A stretch of 64,000 bases of DNA, taken from positions 682,001 to 746,000 of the forward strand of contig NZ_CP136920.1 in NCBI RefSeq assembly GCF_033100135.1, read 5' to 3'. The position numbers and the translations under genes were made by a program. The notes beneath the pieces are model-generated. The model was not told the origin of the DNA. It did no database searches and was given only the letters and a program-made list of their open reading frames with translations. Source of the DNA: Rubellicoccus peritrichatus (GTDB lineage: Bacteria > Verrucomicrobiota > Verrucomicrobiia > Opitutales > Cerasicoccaceae). Positions 9,301 through 17,053 of this stretch are shown piece after piece (the stretch's first letter is position 1; every line of letters starts with the position of its first letter).

Positions 9301-10985
9301 CCCATGATGAGCTGTATACATCATCAGATATCCCATGGATGCTCAATGAAACATATGGTATTGGTATTTACCTAATGCCTGATCAAAACTACCGGCTGCT
9401 TCAAGGCACCCAGACATTTGGAACATCAACTGGGCACATCATTAGCACATATCTTACCCATGCGGGCCAAAACGAGGGGTGGTATGAATGTATCATGCGT
9501 CTGAATGCGTCGGAATCCAGCATGATGGATCTAGCTTCCGGCATGCAGAGTGATAGTCCTGACTATGAGGTTTTGCATCGTGGCTCCAAGGCTCATGTTG
9601 TGCATAGTAAACCTCACAATACAACTGGCTACGCGATTTTTGATCATCTGGATCTTATCCTGGAAGAAGATGACATACTCGCTAGCGTTGATAAGCCCTG
9701 CGTCGTGATGATTCAGAGAAATAGCGCAGAGGATGTGAGCATTACAGTTTCTTACCCCAATAAGAGAATAGAAAAAACGGCTGATAACCCCGTTGGGTGG
9801 AGCGAACCAACAGAAATTGAACTAGTCTTAAACGGAATCTTTGGCCTGGAGAGATACTTACAAAATAATGCTCAATTCAATATCGATTACGTTGGAACAA
9901 AGACGATCCTTAAAGCAACTGTGCAAGACGGCCTCGCCGGTGAAATTCATTTACGCAAATCAATAGCCCCCACCACAATTTTCGCATCATGGAATTTTGA
10001 TGATGCGGGGCCAGGAGGCGTGGATTCAGGACAGACGGTAACGGATTGGTCAACAGCAACACCAACGACTGCGAACCCTGGATGGATTTTGACGCAAACC
10101 GGAGCAGGCGCAGATTCCGGTATATCGGTTGATAAAAGCAATGGAAAATTGATTTTAACAGGCAATGGCGGCGGCATAACTCAAGCGATACTTCCATTTG
10201 GGAAAAATGAAGTAGAAGGCCGTATTCTGTCGGACCTTGGCGTAAACTCCGGCTACACTTGGAGCGGTGCGAAATTCAACTTAGTACATGTCGATGGCAT
10301 GGACATCAATACATTGATAAGTGTTAGTATTCAGCGAGACGGCGACAACAGCAACAATTTGATTACAACTGGTTCGACAAATGCGAGTATTGATGGGGCA
10401 TGGGAAGACGTCTTTAACAGGCTGGAAATACGCTGGGATGTGGATGGTGCTGATGTATCGGTGGCCGGGCTTGATGGCGGCGACATTCAAGTCCGAAGAG
10501 TAGATTTCCTTTCAGCATATGCTCCGAATGCATTGTTAATCGAAGTTGATGCCTCAGATGATCGCATACGAAAGCTTGAGATTGATTCATTGGACATAGA
10601 AATCCCATTGGTCGGATACGCGAACTGGATAAGCAACTTTGGAATAGCAGACACATCCCTCAGAGCAGCAACGCTCGATTATGACGGTGATGGTTACGAT
10701 AATTTTTCGGAATACATTGCCATGACCGACCCAACTTTAAGCAGTAACTTTTTATCCGTTCTCAGCTTAGAATTAGAAGAAGTCGAAGAGACCTTCGCAT
10801 TGACTATTAATTGGGATGCTCTCGAAGGACGTGTCTGCGATATTTACTCTTCTACCAACTTGATGGAAGGATTTTCACTTATCGAAAGCAATCTGGCTTA
10901 TCCATTAAACAGCTACACATGGATGATTCCATCGGATGCGGCACATGGATTCTTACAGTTGGAAATCCGCCTGGAGGAGGAGTGA
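6321..10985 (+). CDS. Secreted chondroitinase ABC-like polysaccharide lyase (PL8 family)
   Basis: PL8 enzymes cleave uronic-acid-containing glycosaminoglycans by beta-elimination. From ATG 6321 the product is 1554 residues with a signal peptide (MLKIRDTLVAILVSTSFAYG). The order is: a beta-sandwich (about 20-230), a Lyase_N-like module (about 240-395, ending VFLDNFMIYAS), an alpha/alpha-toroid (about 400-760) and PL8-type beta-sheets (about 790-1200). The catalytic neighbourhood KPDGSWYHHWGNRFDNYGW (about 662-680) supplies candidate His and Tyr residues and resembles the KPDG...GN...Y block of chondroitinase ABC. A further beta-sandwich (about 1213-1430) and a DYDGDGYDNFSEY segment near 1455 follow. 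The substrate could be chondroitin, dermatan, hyaluronan or a marine analogue. At 1554 residues it is much longer than the roughly 1000 of classical chondroitinase ABC. Confidence 0.82.
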   Translation: MLKIRDTLVAILVSTSFAYGALVDSFTDTFTVGGANETGFYTPLNGNPSNIQTFTVTNDVPDGSFFDAANDGFGHLHRTANAKATIGMIRDLGVIEAEDVGKTLIVDAGARHRSGLVSTWALSLDGFSLEGDAQMSLSSFSSGNISGNNDVLLSTVALGNISDNNNRSESGPLTYTVLPGDVGKSAGIKFTVYDSTNDGTGEGIRDLSVDFISLQTVAAKYGNYKNSRIGNINNQTPDALLFFPWREWLYDFDTTEPLDGVTPNNSNIVGSTDYYMTSPQSLKWTSSVGSFLSFDAGVSLSYEWRVIYYLTLGLFQEDSPTGSNKRAFQIDLISADGVVRQTRQMYLHKSGWNILCSELDDLRNYPVDKVRITQTAGQPGDVFLDNFMIYASQRTIVGVATSGIERETQWLENAADYPVTPLTEEEKNAFSTIAERVITYPKKVSNISSSKMNEFRALHSYYKIQTNGDYANGVNPLYYYRGLDKLDAESNPTLQYRKNNELCDRLEDLGKAWYQTNDIGQKAELGDMITDIIRLSITYGGIPNPWYNGRGFVEGVYYTRELLESEGLLDRVAGQIFLQYKVDRILYNNHSWDNPLAQTEGKPEFFWQATADDLNTAAKSTMLSILIAPDSPEKARNLRRTKSWLENVALAFSPHTSGTLKPDGSWYHHWGNRFDNYGWVAGWRGATEWAWWISHTPFELNSETKERMHYMADIHFNVMNSDGYVGPQDAMSRVPSSGFMNLARAGSADGAEAIDPVMGSYWLAYPNDSTYTRNGDLVADMQSRNIQPATKSSGNATLSYDISNVHRRGDWQVYTRGLSKSLYHTQYERDGFLFYNIGGVSLVKEGEATGMQNEYGASLMLRHTSDESNITSGYNFSRAPLVTSIATDYSNLRQIYYQRGSSEFVGGLSTSNGNGIFVQEFDGSNINSYSGRVAENLQFKKSYFYFGDDIVMLASDISDGADNINTETGLLQEPANDGRNALTLANGFTTGSATHDELYTSSDIPWMLNETYGIGIYLMPDQNYRLLQGTQTFGTSTGHIISTYLTHAGQNEGWYECIMRLNASESSMMDLASGMQSDSPDYEVLHRGSKAHVVHSKPHNTTGYAIFDHLDLILEEDDILASVDKPCVVMIQRNSAEDVSITVSYPNKRIEKTADNPVGWSEPTEIELVLNGIFGLERYLQNNAQFNIDYVGTKTILKATVQDGLAGEIHLRKSIAPTTIFASWNFDDAGPGGVDSGQTVTDWSTATPTTANPGWILTQTGAGADSGISVDKSNGKLILTGNGGGITQAILPFGKNEVEGRILSDLGVNSGYTWSGAKFNLVHVDGMDINTLISVSIQRDGDNSNNLITTGSTNASIDGAWEDVFNRLEIRWDVDGADVSVAGLDGGDIQVRRVDFLSAYAPNALLIEVDASDDRIRKLEIDSLDIEIPLVGYANWISNFGIADTSLRAATLDYDGDGYDNFSEYIAMTDPTLSSNFLSVLSLELEEVEETFALTINWDALEGRVCDIYSSTNLMEGFSLIESNLAYPLNSYTWMIPSDAAHGFLQLEIRLEEE

Positions 10986-11022
10986 TCATCGCTTACCAGC
11001 AACTCTAACTCAGTAACGCACT

Positions 11023-12324
11023 TTAACTACTATATTGTCGGCGTGAACCCTTCAACCATGCAGGATCGCAAGACTCGTCTGTAAAGCGTAAACCTTGTGG
11101 ATCCCAATAGATTGGTTGTTGATGATAGTAAGACAGGTTCATCAAATGGCAGCACATTGCCGAACGCGATCCAACTTCAGCATTAGCAATTGGTTTATCC
11201 CGCGAAATAACGCAATCAAGGAAGTTCGCGACGTGACCGTTTTTAGACCGTGGTAAACGAACCTTGGCGTCCTTCAAAAACTCACGCTCGGTAAGCACTA
11301 CTGCACTGTTTAAAGAGCCTCCATCTTCACGGGTAAGGAATTTCTGTATGGTTTCGCCTTCAAGCTGGAACTGGAACTGACCGCGGCTTGCCTGGATACG
11401 TCCATTCTCACATTCAATATCCACATGGAAGCCGTCCTGACGTGTAACTTCAATACCATTATCATAGACGAGGCGAGCTCCGGGACCATTACCCAATTCC
11501 GGAGGTGGCAACGCTTTGACTGGACCGGATGTATCCATATCCAAGGCCCATTGTATGATGTCGAGATGATGTGCACCCATATCACAAACACCTCCACCTC
11601 CAAACTCTTGAAAGGCTCTCCACATCGGGAAACGATCTGGGAACCCTCTTGGACTTAGAACAGAATGATAGGGACGCATGGGGCTTAGCCCAAGCCAACG
11701 ATTCCAGTCTAATCCAGGTTCAAGCGACTCTTCCCCAAGGTCACAAGGCCTACCAGGCCCCCAGAAGTTGGAGCTAATGCGTATTATTTTTCCCGCGACT
11801 TCATTACGAGCCAACTCAGCGGCTAGACGAAATTCTTTGTTCGACCGTTGCTGGGATCCTGTTTGCAGGACGACACCGGCATCCTCCACTTCACGCATGA
11901 CCTGTATCGACTCATCAAGATCATGTGTCAGCGGCTTCTCACAATAAATGTCTTTCCCTGCCCGGGCAGCATCGATCACCATACTTGCATGCCAGTGATC
12001 GGGGGTCGCAATGACCACAATGTCTATATCATCCCTGGCCAATAAATCGCGATAGTCGATGTAGGCCTTACAATCCTGATTGCCATAATACTCATGAACT
12101 CGATTCAGCGCATGCTCTCTCCGTGTGGTATCAACATCGCAAACCGCAACAACAGTCGTTCGAGTCATGAACGAATTGAGCAGCCCTATTGTGATCCTCC
12201 CCATACCGATACAACCGACTCGAAGGTCGTCAAATTGGCCCTTTGTCGGCTTTCCAATGCTGAAGAGAGGCAATGTGCTAGCACCTAATGCAGCTGTGCC
12301 AATGATAAACTTTCTACGATTCAT
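11023..12324 (-). CDS. Gfo/Idh/MocA family oxidoreductase with Tat-like leader
   Basis: This is a predicted NAD(P)-dependent sugar or inositol-type dehydrogenase. After a twin-arginine-like leader (MNRRKFIIGTAALGASTLPL) comes a Rossmann fold (LRVGCIGMGRITIGLL, then VVAVCDVD). It is followed by VVIATPDHWHASMVIDAARAG and the YCEKPLTHD motif with the catalytic-type Lys of EKP. The GfoIdhMocA_C region contains FGGGGVCDMGAHHLDIIQWAL. The ORF extends upstream to 12390, but the ATG at 12324 starts exactly at the RR leader. Export in folded form is typical for these proteins in Verrucomicrobiota and Planctomycetota. It is convergent with the lyase gene and divergent from the AraC-type regulator. The substrate cannot be told from sequence. 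Confidence 0.9.
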   Translation of the reverse strand: MNRRKFIIGTAALGASTLPLFSIGKPTKGQFDDLRVGCIGMGRITIGLLNSFMTRTTVVAVCDVDTTRREHALNRVHEYYGNQDCKAYIDYRDLLARDDIDIVVIATPDHWHASMVIDAARAGKDIYCEKPLTHDLDESIQVMREVEDAGVVLQTGSQQRSNKEFRLAAELARNEVAGKIIRISSNFWGPGRPCDLGEESLEPGLDWNRWLGLSPMRPYHSVLSPRGFPDRFPMWRAFQEFGGGGVCDMGAHHLDIIQWALDMDTSGPVKALPPPELGNGPGARLVYDNGIEVTRQDGFHVDIECENGRIQASRGQFQFQLEGETIQKFLTREDGGSLNSAVVLTEREFLKDAKVRLPRSKNGHVANFLDCVISRDKPIANAEVGSRSAMCCHLMNLSYYHQQPIYWDPQGLRFTDESCDPAWLKGSRRQYSS

Positions 12325-12445
12325 GTGGGTAAATTTTCTACGGTTAAGGCTCAAACATGGCTGTTGGCAGCATTTTTGGCCCTTATTCAAGGTTGTATGA
12401 AATCCTTAGTTTAACACTGTTTGCTAATTTTTGGAATAGATGTTC

Positions 12446-12474
12446 TATTCACAAACATGGACATTTTATTCACA
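12446..12474 (+). promoter_or_regulatory. 21-bp-spaced direct repeat at the start of the AraC-type gene
   Basis: TATTCACA occurs at 12446-12453 and again at 12467-12474, exactly 21 bp apart. The surrounding bases also match (ATGGA follows each after 3 nt). Two same-orientation half-sites separated by two helical turns are the layout bound by AraC-family regulators (the known araI1/I2 pair has this spacing). The site overlaps or precedes the start of the regulator gene, depending on whether ATG 12457 or ATG 12478 is used, and faces the divergent oxidoreductase gene. An autoregulatory operator is an inference. Confidence 0.45.
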
Positions 12475-13284
12475 GTAATGGAGCTTGCTCCCCGAAACTA
12501 TCCTTCCGGGCTTCATCTCGTGAATATTGGATATTTGCCGAAGAAGTATGAATGGATCGACTTGGAATTCGAAACCTACAATTACTCCCTCATTCTTGAG
12601 GGCAAGGGGCGTTACGAGTCACCAGGATACTCAACTGATATTGTGGCACCTTGCGTCATTACTCAGGCACCAGGTAGAATACAAAGCTATGGTCCCGACG
12701 AAGCAGGCTGGAAGGAAATTTACCTGATTTATGACAAAAAGCGCCTGCCAGTTTTAAAAGAACGTGGAATCTGGCCACAACCAACCCCTGTTTGGTCGGT
12801 GCAGTGTCTTGATTTATTCAGGGATACAACCCAGTTATTGATCAGCCGACTAAAGCTGGCGCAAAGCAGCGAACAAGCCGATTACTTAGACCGCCTGGTT
12901 GAGCAGTGCATTCTAACAAGTCTTATGCGGGCACCACTGATCCAGAACAATGATCCTATGGCATCGAAGGTACTTAGCATACGCCGCATAGTCGAAGCCA
13001 ACCTTAGCAGCCCTGTCGATTGGGAAACCTTGGCTGCCTCGGTGCATATGTCTTTATCGACTTTTCGCCGTCACTGGTTAAAATTCATAGGGACCCCACC
13101 TGCAATCTACTTAACCCGCAAGCGAATGGAAGAGGCAGCCCGCCTGTTAGCCACCAGCAAGCTCTCGATCAAGCAAATCGCCGAACAAGTTGGTTACGAC
13201 GATCCATTACACTTCTCGCGTGTGTTTCGGCGATACTTTGGAACTGCGCCACGGGATTACCGCAATGGAGGACGAAAGAAGTGA
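12457..13284 (+). CDS. AraC family transcriptional regulator
   Basis: The C-terminal hundred residues form a canonical AraC/XylS double helix-turn-helix: WETLAASVHMSLSTFRRHWL, then GTPPAIYLTRKRMEEAARLL, IKQIAEQVGYDDPLHFSRVF and the closing RRYFGTAPRDYR. The N-terminal region (about 1-150) is a cupin-like sensing domain of the type that binds sugars. The frame opens at a TTG at 12421. ATG codons at 12457 and 12478 are better starts, and neither has a strong ribosome binding site. It is divergent from the Gfo/Idh/MocA gene and next to the lyase, so control of glycan use is the natural guess. Confidence 0.9.
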   Translation: MDILFTVMELAPRNYPSGLHLVNIGYLPKKYEWIDLEFETYNYSLILEGKGRYESPGYSTDIVAPCVITQAPGRIQSYGPDEAGWKEIYLIYDKKRLPVLKERGIWPQPTPVWSVQCLDLFRDTTQLLISRLKLAQSSEQADYLDRLVEQCILTSLMRAPLIQNNDPMASKVLSIRRIVEANLSSPVDWETLAASVHMSLSTFRRHWLKFIGTPPAIYLTRKRMEEAARLLATSKLSIKQIAEQVGYDDPLHFSRVFRRYFGTAPRDYRNGGRKK

Positions 13285-13683
13285 CCACTGCACTTGAATT
13301 AATCCTATAAGCGCAATCAAGCACATTTCCTGTCATGAACCAAACCGCTCATAATCAATAAACATACGGGATATCAACAGCCTACGGGCAGAATAGTGGC
13401 GTAGAGGGCGGGATTCGAACTCGACAGACATAAATCGCAAGTCATTGCTCAACAATCGCTAATGAAATTTACCGATTTGAAAATGCCTACATATACGGGT
13501 ATTTATGCGCATTTTATTACTGAATTTAACTGACGATATACATACTACATCGTCAATGATTTCATTAAGATTCAAAGTAGAAAAGATCTTGTATTCTGCT
13601 TGGACCAATAGCCATCAGCACACGTAATAAATCTATCAGGATACAGTCAGGACAAAGAACTAGCTCTCAAGGAAACCCTTAGA
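13285..13683. other. Intergenic region holding the left tRNA-Ser fragment
   Basis: No protein gene is visible in these 399 bases. The notable content is a tRNA-Ser 3'-end fragment at 13399-13423 (separate entry). Near it are ATAATCAATAA at 13351-13361, which also occurs beside the intact tRNA at 47871-47881, and an AT-rich tail with AAAATGC...GCATTTT inverted arms around 13481-13516. The EPS operon ends just to the right at 13684. Confidence 0.6.
13399..13423 (-). pseudogene. Fragment of tRNA-Ser 3' end, candidate attachment-site repeat
   Basis: These 25 bases match 47890-47914, the T-arm and 3' acceptor strand of the intact tRNA-Ser(GCT), at 23 positions. An uninterrupted 18-bp identity runs over 13403-13420 (AGAGGGCGGGATTCGAAC). 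The orientation is the same and the offset is 34,491 bp. No D-arm, anticodon arm or 5' acceptor strand is present here, so it is not a functional tRNA. A lone 3' tRNA end is the usual product of site-specific integration into a tRNA gene. Confidence 0.75.
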
Positions 13684-14910
13684 CTACAACGAGTCCACCA
13701 AGTAACTATCAATTTCCTGAGTAATTTTCTCGAGATCAAAGGACGAAACTATTTGCTTACGAGCTGTCTGGGCAATGCTAACCCTGAGAGGCTCATCAGC
13801 ATCAAGAACGGATAGTGCACTTGCCAAAGATACAGGTTCTCCGGCTTTCGCAAGTATGCAATTCTTTCGATCCTGCCCAAGCTCCGCATCACCTCCATCA
13901 GGGCAAAGGATCACAGGAACTCCTGCAGCCATCGCTTCCAAAGGGGTCAAAGCAAATGGCTCTCCCCAGTTGCTGGTAAATAGCAGAGCATCATATTCAG
14001 CATAAACCTTAGGCATCTCTGTCGCCGACACAGATCTAAACTCAATCGAATTTCCCAAACCCAATTCCGAGATTTCTGCCTGCAACATTGTCATATAATC
14101 GGCATCGCCATGACCATAGAGGTGAAGCGAAAGATTTGTCAGCCCTTGTGCATGAGCTTCGCCAAGAGCTCGGATTGCCGTCAGTGGATCTTTGTCTTCA
14201 TTCATACGTCCAACCCAAAGTAGCTTATCAAAGCTTAACCAATCCGTACGTTTCTCAAAAAGGGCGGTCTCAATGCCACAATAAATGACTTCGCCATGCT
14301 CAACATTAAAACCAGCCTTTGCAGTCAACCCTCTCAAAAAAGCACTACAAAAATAGATACGCTTGAATTTCAGGATTTCCCATGAAGATGTGGGAACTTT
14401 TCTATCAATCCATTTGCGAACCCCAATTGCAGCCAGAAAACTTCTTCCAATAGAACGAAAAAGACTGCCTGATTCGTTCCACCATGAAAGCCAAACGTCG
14501 GCTTTGAGACTCCGTGCTATCCAGTGATCAGAGACATCATAAACGACTGGAACCGCCCCACGCTCAAGACGATGAAGCAAAGATTTCGAAATGCCTCCCA
14601 TGTTCCATACATGAACGACATCGGGAGAAAAGTGCTTAAGAGTTGACGCCAATACATCGTGGTTATCCCTTTCCAGGCGATACAGCTTCCAAATTGGCAG
14701 CCATGGATGGTTAAAAAAGCCATGAATTCGTAAAGCCCGCTGAACATGCGGTTCTTCGACGTCATCGACTCCTGCTTTGCGATGATTCGACGTCAAAACA
14801 TGAACCCCATGCCCACGCATGATCAAACGATCGACTACCTGCCGGCAGCGGACCTCATAGCCACCCACATTGTGGGGTGGGTACAAATTGCTTATGACAA
14901 GAATTTTCAT
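13684..14910 (-). CDS. Glycosyltransferase family 4 protein
   Basis: This is a GT4 (GT-B fold) enzyme expected to transfer a sugar from a nucleotide donor to a growing EPS repeat unit on the cytoplasmic face of the membrane. The 408-residue protein has the N-terminal VISNLYPPHNVGGYEV loop, DVVHVWNMGG in the first domain, LLWVGRMNEDKDPLTAIRAL at the start of the second Rossmann domain, and the donor-binding segment GEPFALTPLEAMAAGVPVI with its paired Glu residues. It is the last gene of the 12-gene minus-strand operon and overlaps the preceding GT2 gene by 4 nt. Donor and acceptor are unknown. Confidence 0.92.
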   Translation of the reverse strand: MKILVISNLYPPHNVGGYEVRCRQVVDRLIMRGHGVHVLTSNHRKAGVDDVEEPHVQRALRIHGFFNHPWLPIWKLYRLERDNHDVLASTLKHFSPDVVHVWNMGGISKSLLHRLERGAVPVVYDVSDHWIARSLKADVWLSWWNESGSLFRSIGRSFLAAIGVRKWIDRKVPTSSWEILKFKRIYFCSAFLRGLTAKAGFNVEHGEVIYCGIETALFEKRTDWLSFDKLLWVGRMNEDKDPLTAIRALGEAHAQGLTNLSLHLYGHGDADYMTMLQAEISELGLGNSIEFRSVSATEMPKVYAEYDALLFTSNWGEPFALTPLEAMAAGVPVILCPDGGDAELGQDRKNCILAKAGEPVSLASALSVLDADEPLRVSIAQTARKQIVSSFDLEKITQEIDSYLVDSL

Positions 14911-15797
14911 ACATCAACCTTTGCCCCATGGTAATGCGTCCAACCCGCGTGGAAGCCTTTCCATTTTCCTAGTCTTTGAGCAAGGCGAACAACAAAGCAA
15001 TGTGGTGCCTCTGTTAGCTTTCTCTGTTGCTTACACCATTTTAGATCTCTTTGAAAATCGCGAACAGTTCCCAATGCTACGGTGTAATGTAAATTGACTG
15101 CACGGGGCTCAACTGTAGATGTCGCCGCCATCGCCTTGGAATCACCGAAAGCTCTCTTATACGCCTGCTTGATAGTGTAGTTATGCGAATGAATCGCTAC
15201 CGATTTCGGAGCAAAGGCCACAGCATAACCAGATGCTTTCAAACGCCTCGACCATTCATCGTCCTCGGCATATTGCAGATCTTCACGAAAAGGTTGAGCT
15301 TCCCAGACAGATCGATTGACAACACAACTCACCATGCTGAAAAAGTGATCCCAATTGACAGACTCACGGTTCGGGCCGAAGCAACGGTCATAGTCATGCG
15401 CAAAAACGGCCTGACAATCATCACGAGGAATCTGGCGACTAAAGACCGTTCCCCAATTTGGAGTGCCCAATGCGACATCGAGTAACTCAACCAGCCAACA
15501 ATCATTAGCTGGCGTTGCATCTGCATTGAGAAAAACGACGTAATCATGCGAAGCCTCTCGCATTCCTCGGTTCAAGACAATACCAGGCACATACTCATGC
15601 GGCTGAATTTGGACAAATCTTTGCGGATTATAACTTTCGATAATTTCAACTGAGCCGTCAGTTGAACCGCTATCAATAACAATCAATTCAATTTCTCCGT
15701 TGAAGTTCTGCTTAAAAAGAGACGCAAGCGTCCCCTCAAGTGCCCAAGCCTCGTCTTTACTACGCATCACAACGGATATGGCAGTTGGCCGTTTCAT
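14907..15797 (-). CDS. Glycosyltransferase family 2 protein
   Basis: The 296-residue protein shows the GT-A hallmarks: SVVMRSKDEAWALEGTLASL near residue 10, ELIVIDSGSTDGSVEII, and a DxD-like stretch VFLNADATPANDCWL. EDDEWSRRLKASGY forms the acceptor-side ED motif. It should add one sugar to the lipid-linked EPS intermediate in the cytoplasm. It overlaps its neighbours on both sides by 4 nt, so expression is tightly coupled to the two flanking GT4 enzymes. The sugar specificity is not readable. Confidence 0.92.
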   Translation of the reverse strand: MKRPTAISVVMRSKDEAWALEGTLASLFKQNFNGEIELIVIDSGSTDGSVEIIESYNPQRFVQIQPHEYVPGIVLNRGMREASHDYVVFLNADATPANDCWLVELLDVALGTPNWGTVFSRQIPRDDCQAVFAHDYDRCFGPNRESVNWDHFFSMVSCVVNRSVWEAQPFREDLQYAEDDEWSRRLKASGYAVAFAPKSVAIHSHNYTIKQAYKRAFGDSKAMAATSTVEPRAVNLHYTVALGTVRDFQRDLKWCKQQRKLTEAPHCFVVRLAQRLGKWKGFHAGWTHYHGAKVDV

Positions 15798-17053
15798 GAA
15801 CTTCTATTCAATAATTGCTTTTCTGCATCCTGGTAAATGATCTCCTGTTTTTCAGCAATCGCACTCCAACAATAATTACTTCTCACTTCTATGTTTCCAT
15901 TCTCAATTAACGAATTGCAAAGTTCACTATTTTTCATTAAAAAACTTATCTTTTCAACTAAATCTTCAGTATTTCCATCACGAAAGTGCAATCCATTTTG
16001 CTCATTACAAATTAGGCGTGAAAGGCCACCAACATTCGAGGCAACAACCGGAACACCCGCCGCCCATGCTTCCAGAATAACTATCCCGAACGGCTCGTGA
16101 CGTGAAGGAAGCACAAAACAATCCAATGCTGCCAACGTGGAGCGATGCTCTTCCGACTCGACCTCAACCGCAGGTAATATCCTAAAAGAATTCTGCAAAT
16201 TCGCCTTAGCCACAGCTAATTCAATCTGCTCAAGGTAATCGGGATTGGTCACTGGGCCAGCCAGGATCACCGCCACTTTAATGCCATCAGCGACAAGTTT
16301 AGCAAGCGCAGAAACAAGCAGTAATTGATTCTTTTGCGGATCAATACGGCTTATACATCCAAATACAAAAGTGTCTTGATCAATTCCCAATCTCGACCTG
16401 ACGATTGAGCCATCGCCTCCTCCAAACAGATCTGGGTTAACCCCATTCGGCAGATGATGGACACGCTCAGCTCCAAGGGCTTTACTTGCTTTCTGATATT
16501 CTGACCACCCAACACAAACAACAGCATCTGCCTCATCCAAAACATGACGACTACGAAAAAAAGCACCAAAGGGTTTGCCCCACTCAAAGTGCCCTTGTTG
16601 TGCCTCTACAATGGAAGCCGCTTCTAATTTTGGTACATCAAATATATTACCATGCAAAGTTACAACAAAAGGGCATTTTCGTTTATGTGCTGCAACCATG
16701 ACACTCCCCCCCATACGTTTCGTCACGTGGGCATGAAACAATCGCACATCTCTCATACCACGCAAAGACCGATAAAGAGCGATTGATAGCAGATTTCCAC
16801 CTTTTTTATCAAGCGAGAGAATATCCTCATTACTGAGTCCGAAAAATGGATAGCAATGGCGATAACGGTGAATTGGGATATTTCTCCAGATTTCCTGACT
16901 GGTTTTGGCCAAAGCCTGTGACGTATGAATTTCTGGCTTAAAGCCGGCTCGTGCTTGCTCATCACAAAGATGATAAACGACACTTTCTGTCCCTCCCCAT
17001 TCATCGAGTGCAAAACGGCGAGGCACATGGATGATTCTAAGGGCTTCAGACAT
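15794..17053 (-). CDS. Glycosyltransferase family 4 protein
   Basis: This 419-residue GT-B enzyme has the GT4 pattern: an N-terminal DEWGGTESVVYHL loop, FVVTLHGNIFD, then FVFGCISRIDPQKNQLLLVSAL opening domain two. The C-terminal donor site is HEPFGIVILEAWAAGVPVVAS followed by GGLSRLI. It presumably builds the EPS repeat. Its ATG shares a base with the stop of the upstream pyrophosphatase gene (TAATG), and its stop overlaps the GT2 gene by 4 nt. Confidence 0.92.
   Translation of the reverse strand: MSEALRIIHVPRRFALDEWGGTESVVYHLCDEQARAGFKPEIHTSQALAKTSQEIWRNIPIHRYRHCYPFFGLSNEDILSLDKKGGNLLSIALYRSLRGMRDVRLFHAHVTKRMGGSVMVAAHKRKCPFVVTLHGNIFDVPKLEAASIVEAQQGHFEWGKPFGAFFRSRHVLDEADAVVCVGWSEYQKASKALGAERVHHLPNGVNPDLFGGGDGSIVRSRLGIDQDTFVFGCISRIDPQKNQLLLVSALAKLVADGIKVAVILAGPVTNPDYLEQIELAVAKANLQNSFRILPAVEVESEEHRSTLAALDCFVLPSRHEPFGIVILEAWAAGVPVVASNVGGLSRLICNEQNGLHFRDGNTEDLVEKISFLMKNSELCNSLIENGNIEVRSNYCWSAIAEKQEIIYQDAEKQLLNRSS

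Noticed and set aside
13399-13423. Functional tRNA gene
   Set aside because: Only the T-arm and 3' acceptor strand are present; no D-arm, anticodon arm or 5' acceptor partner can be found in the flanking sequence.
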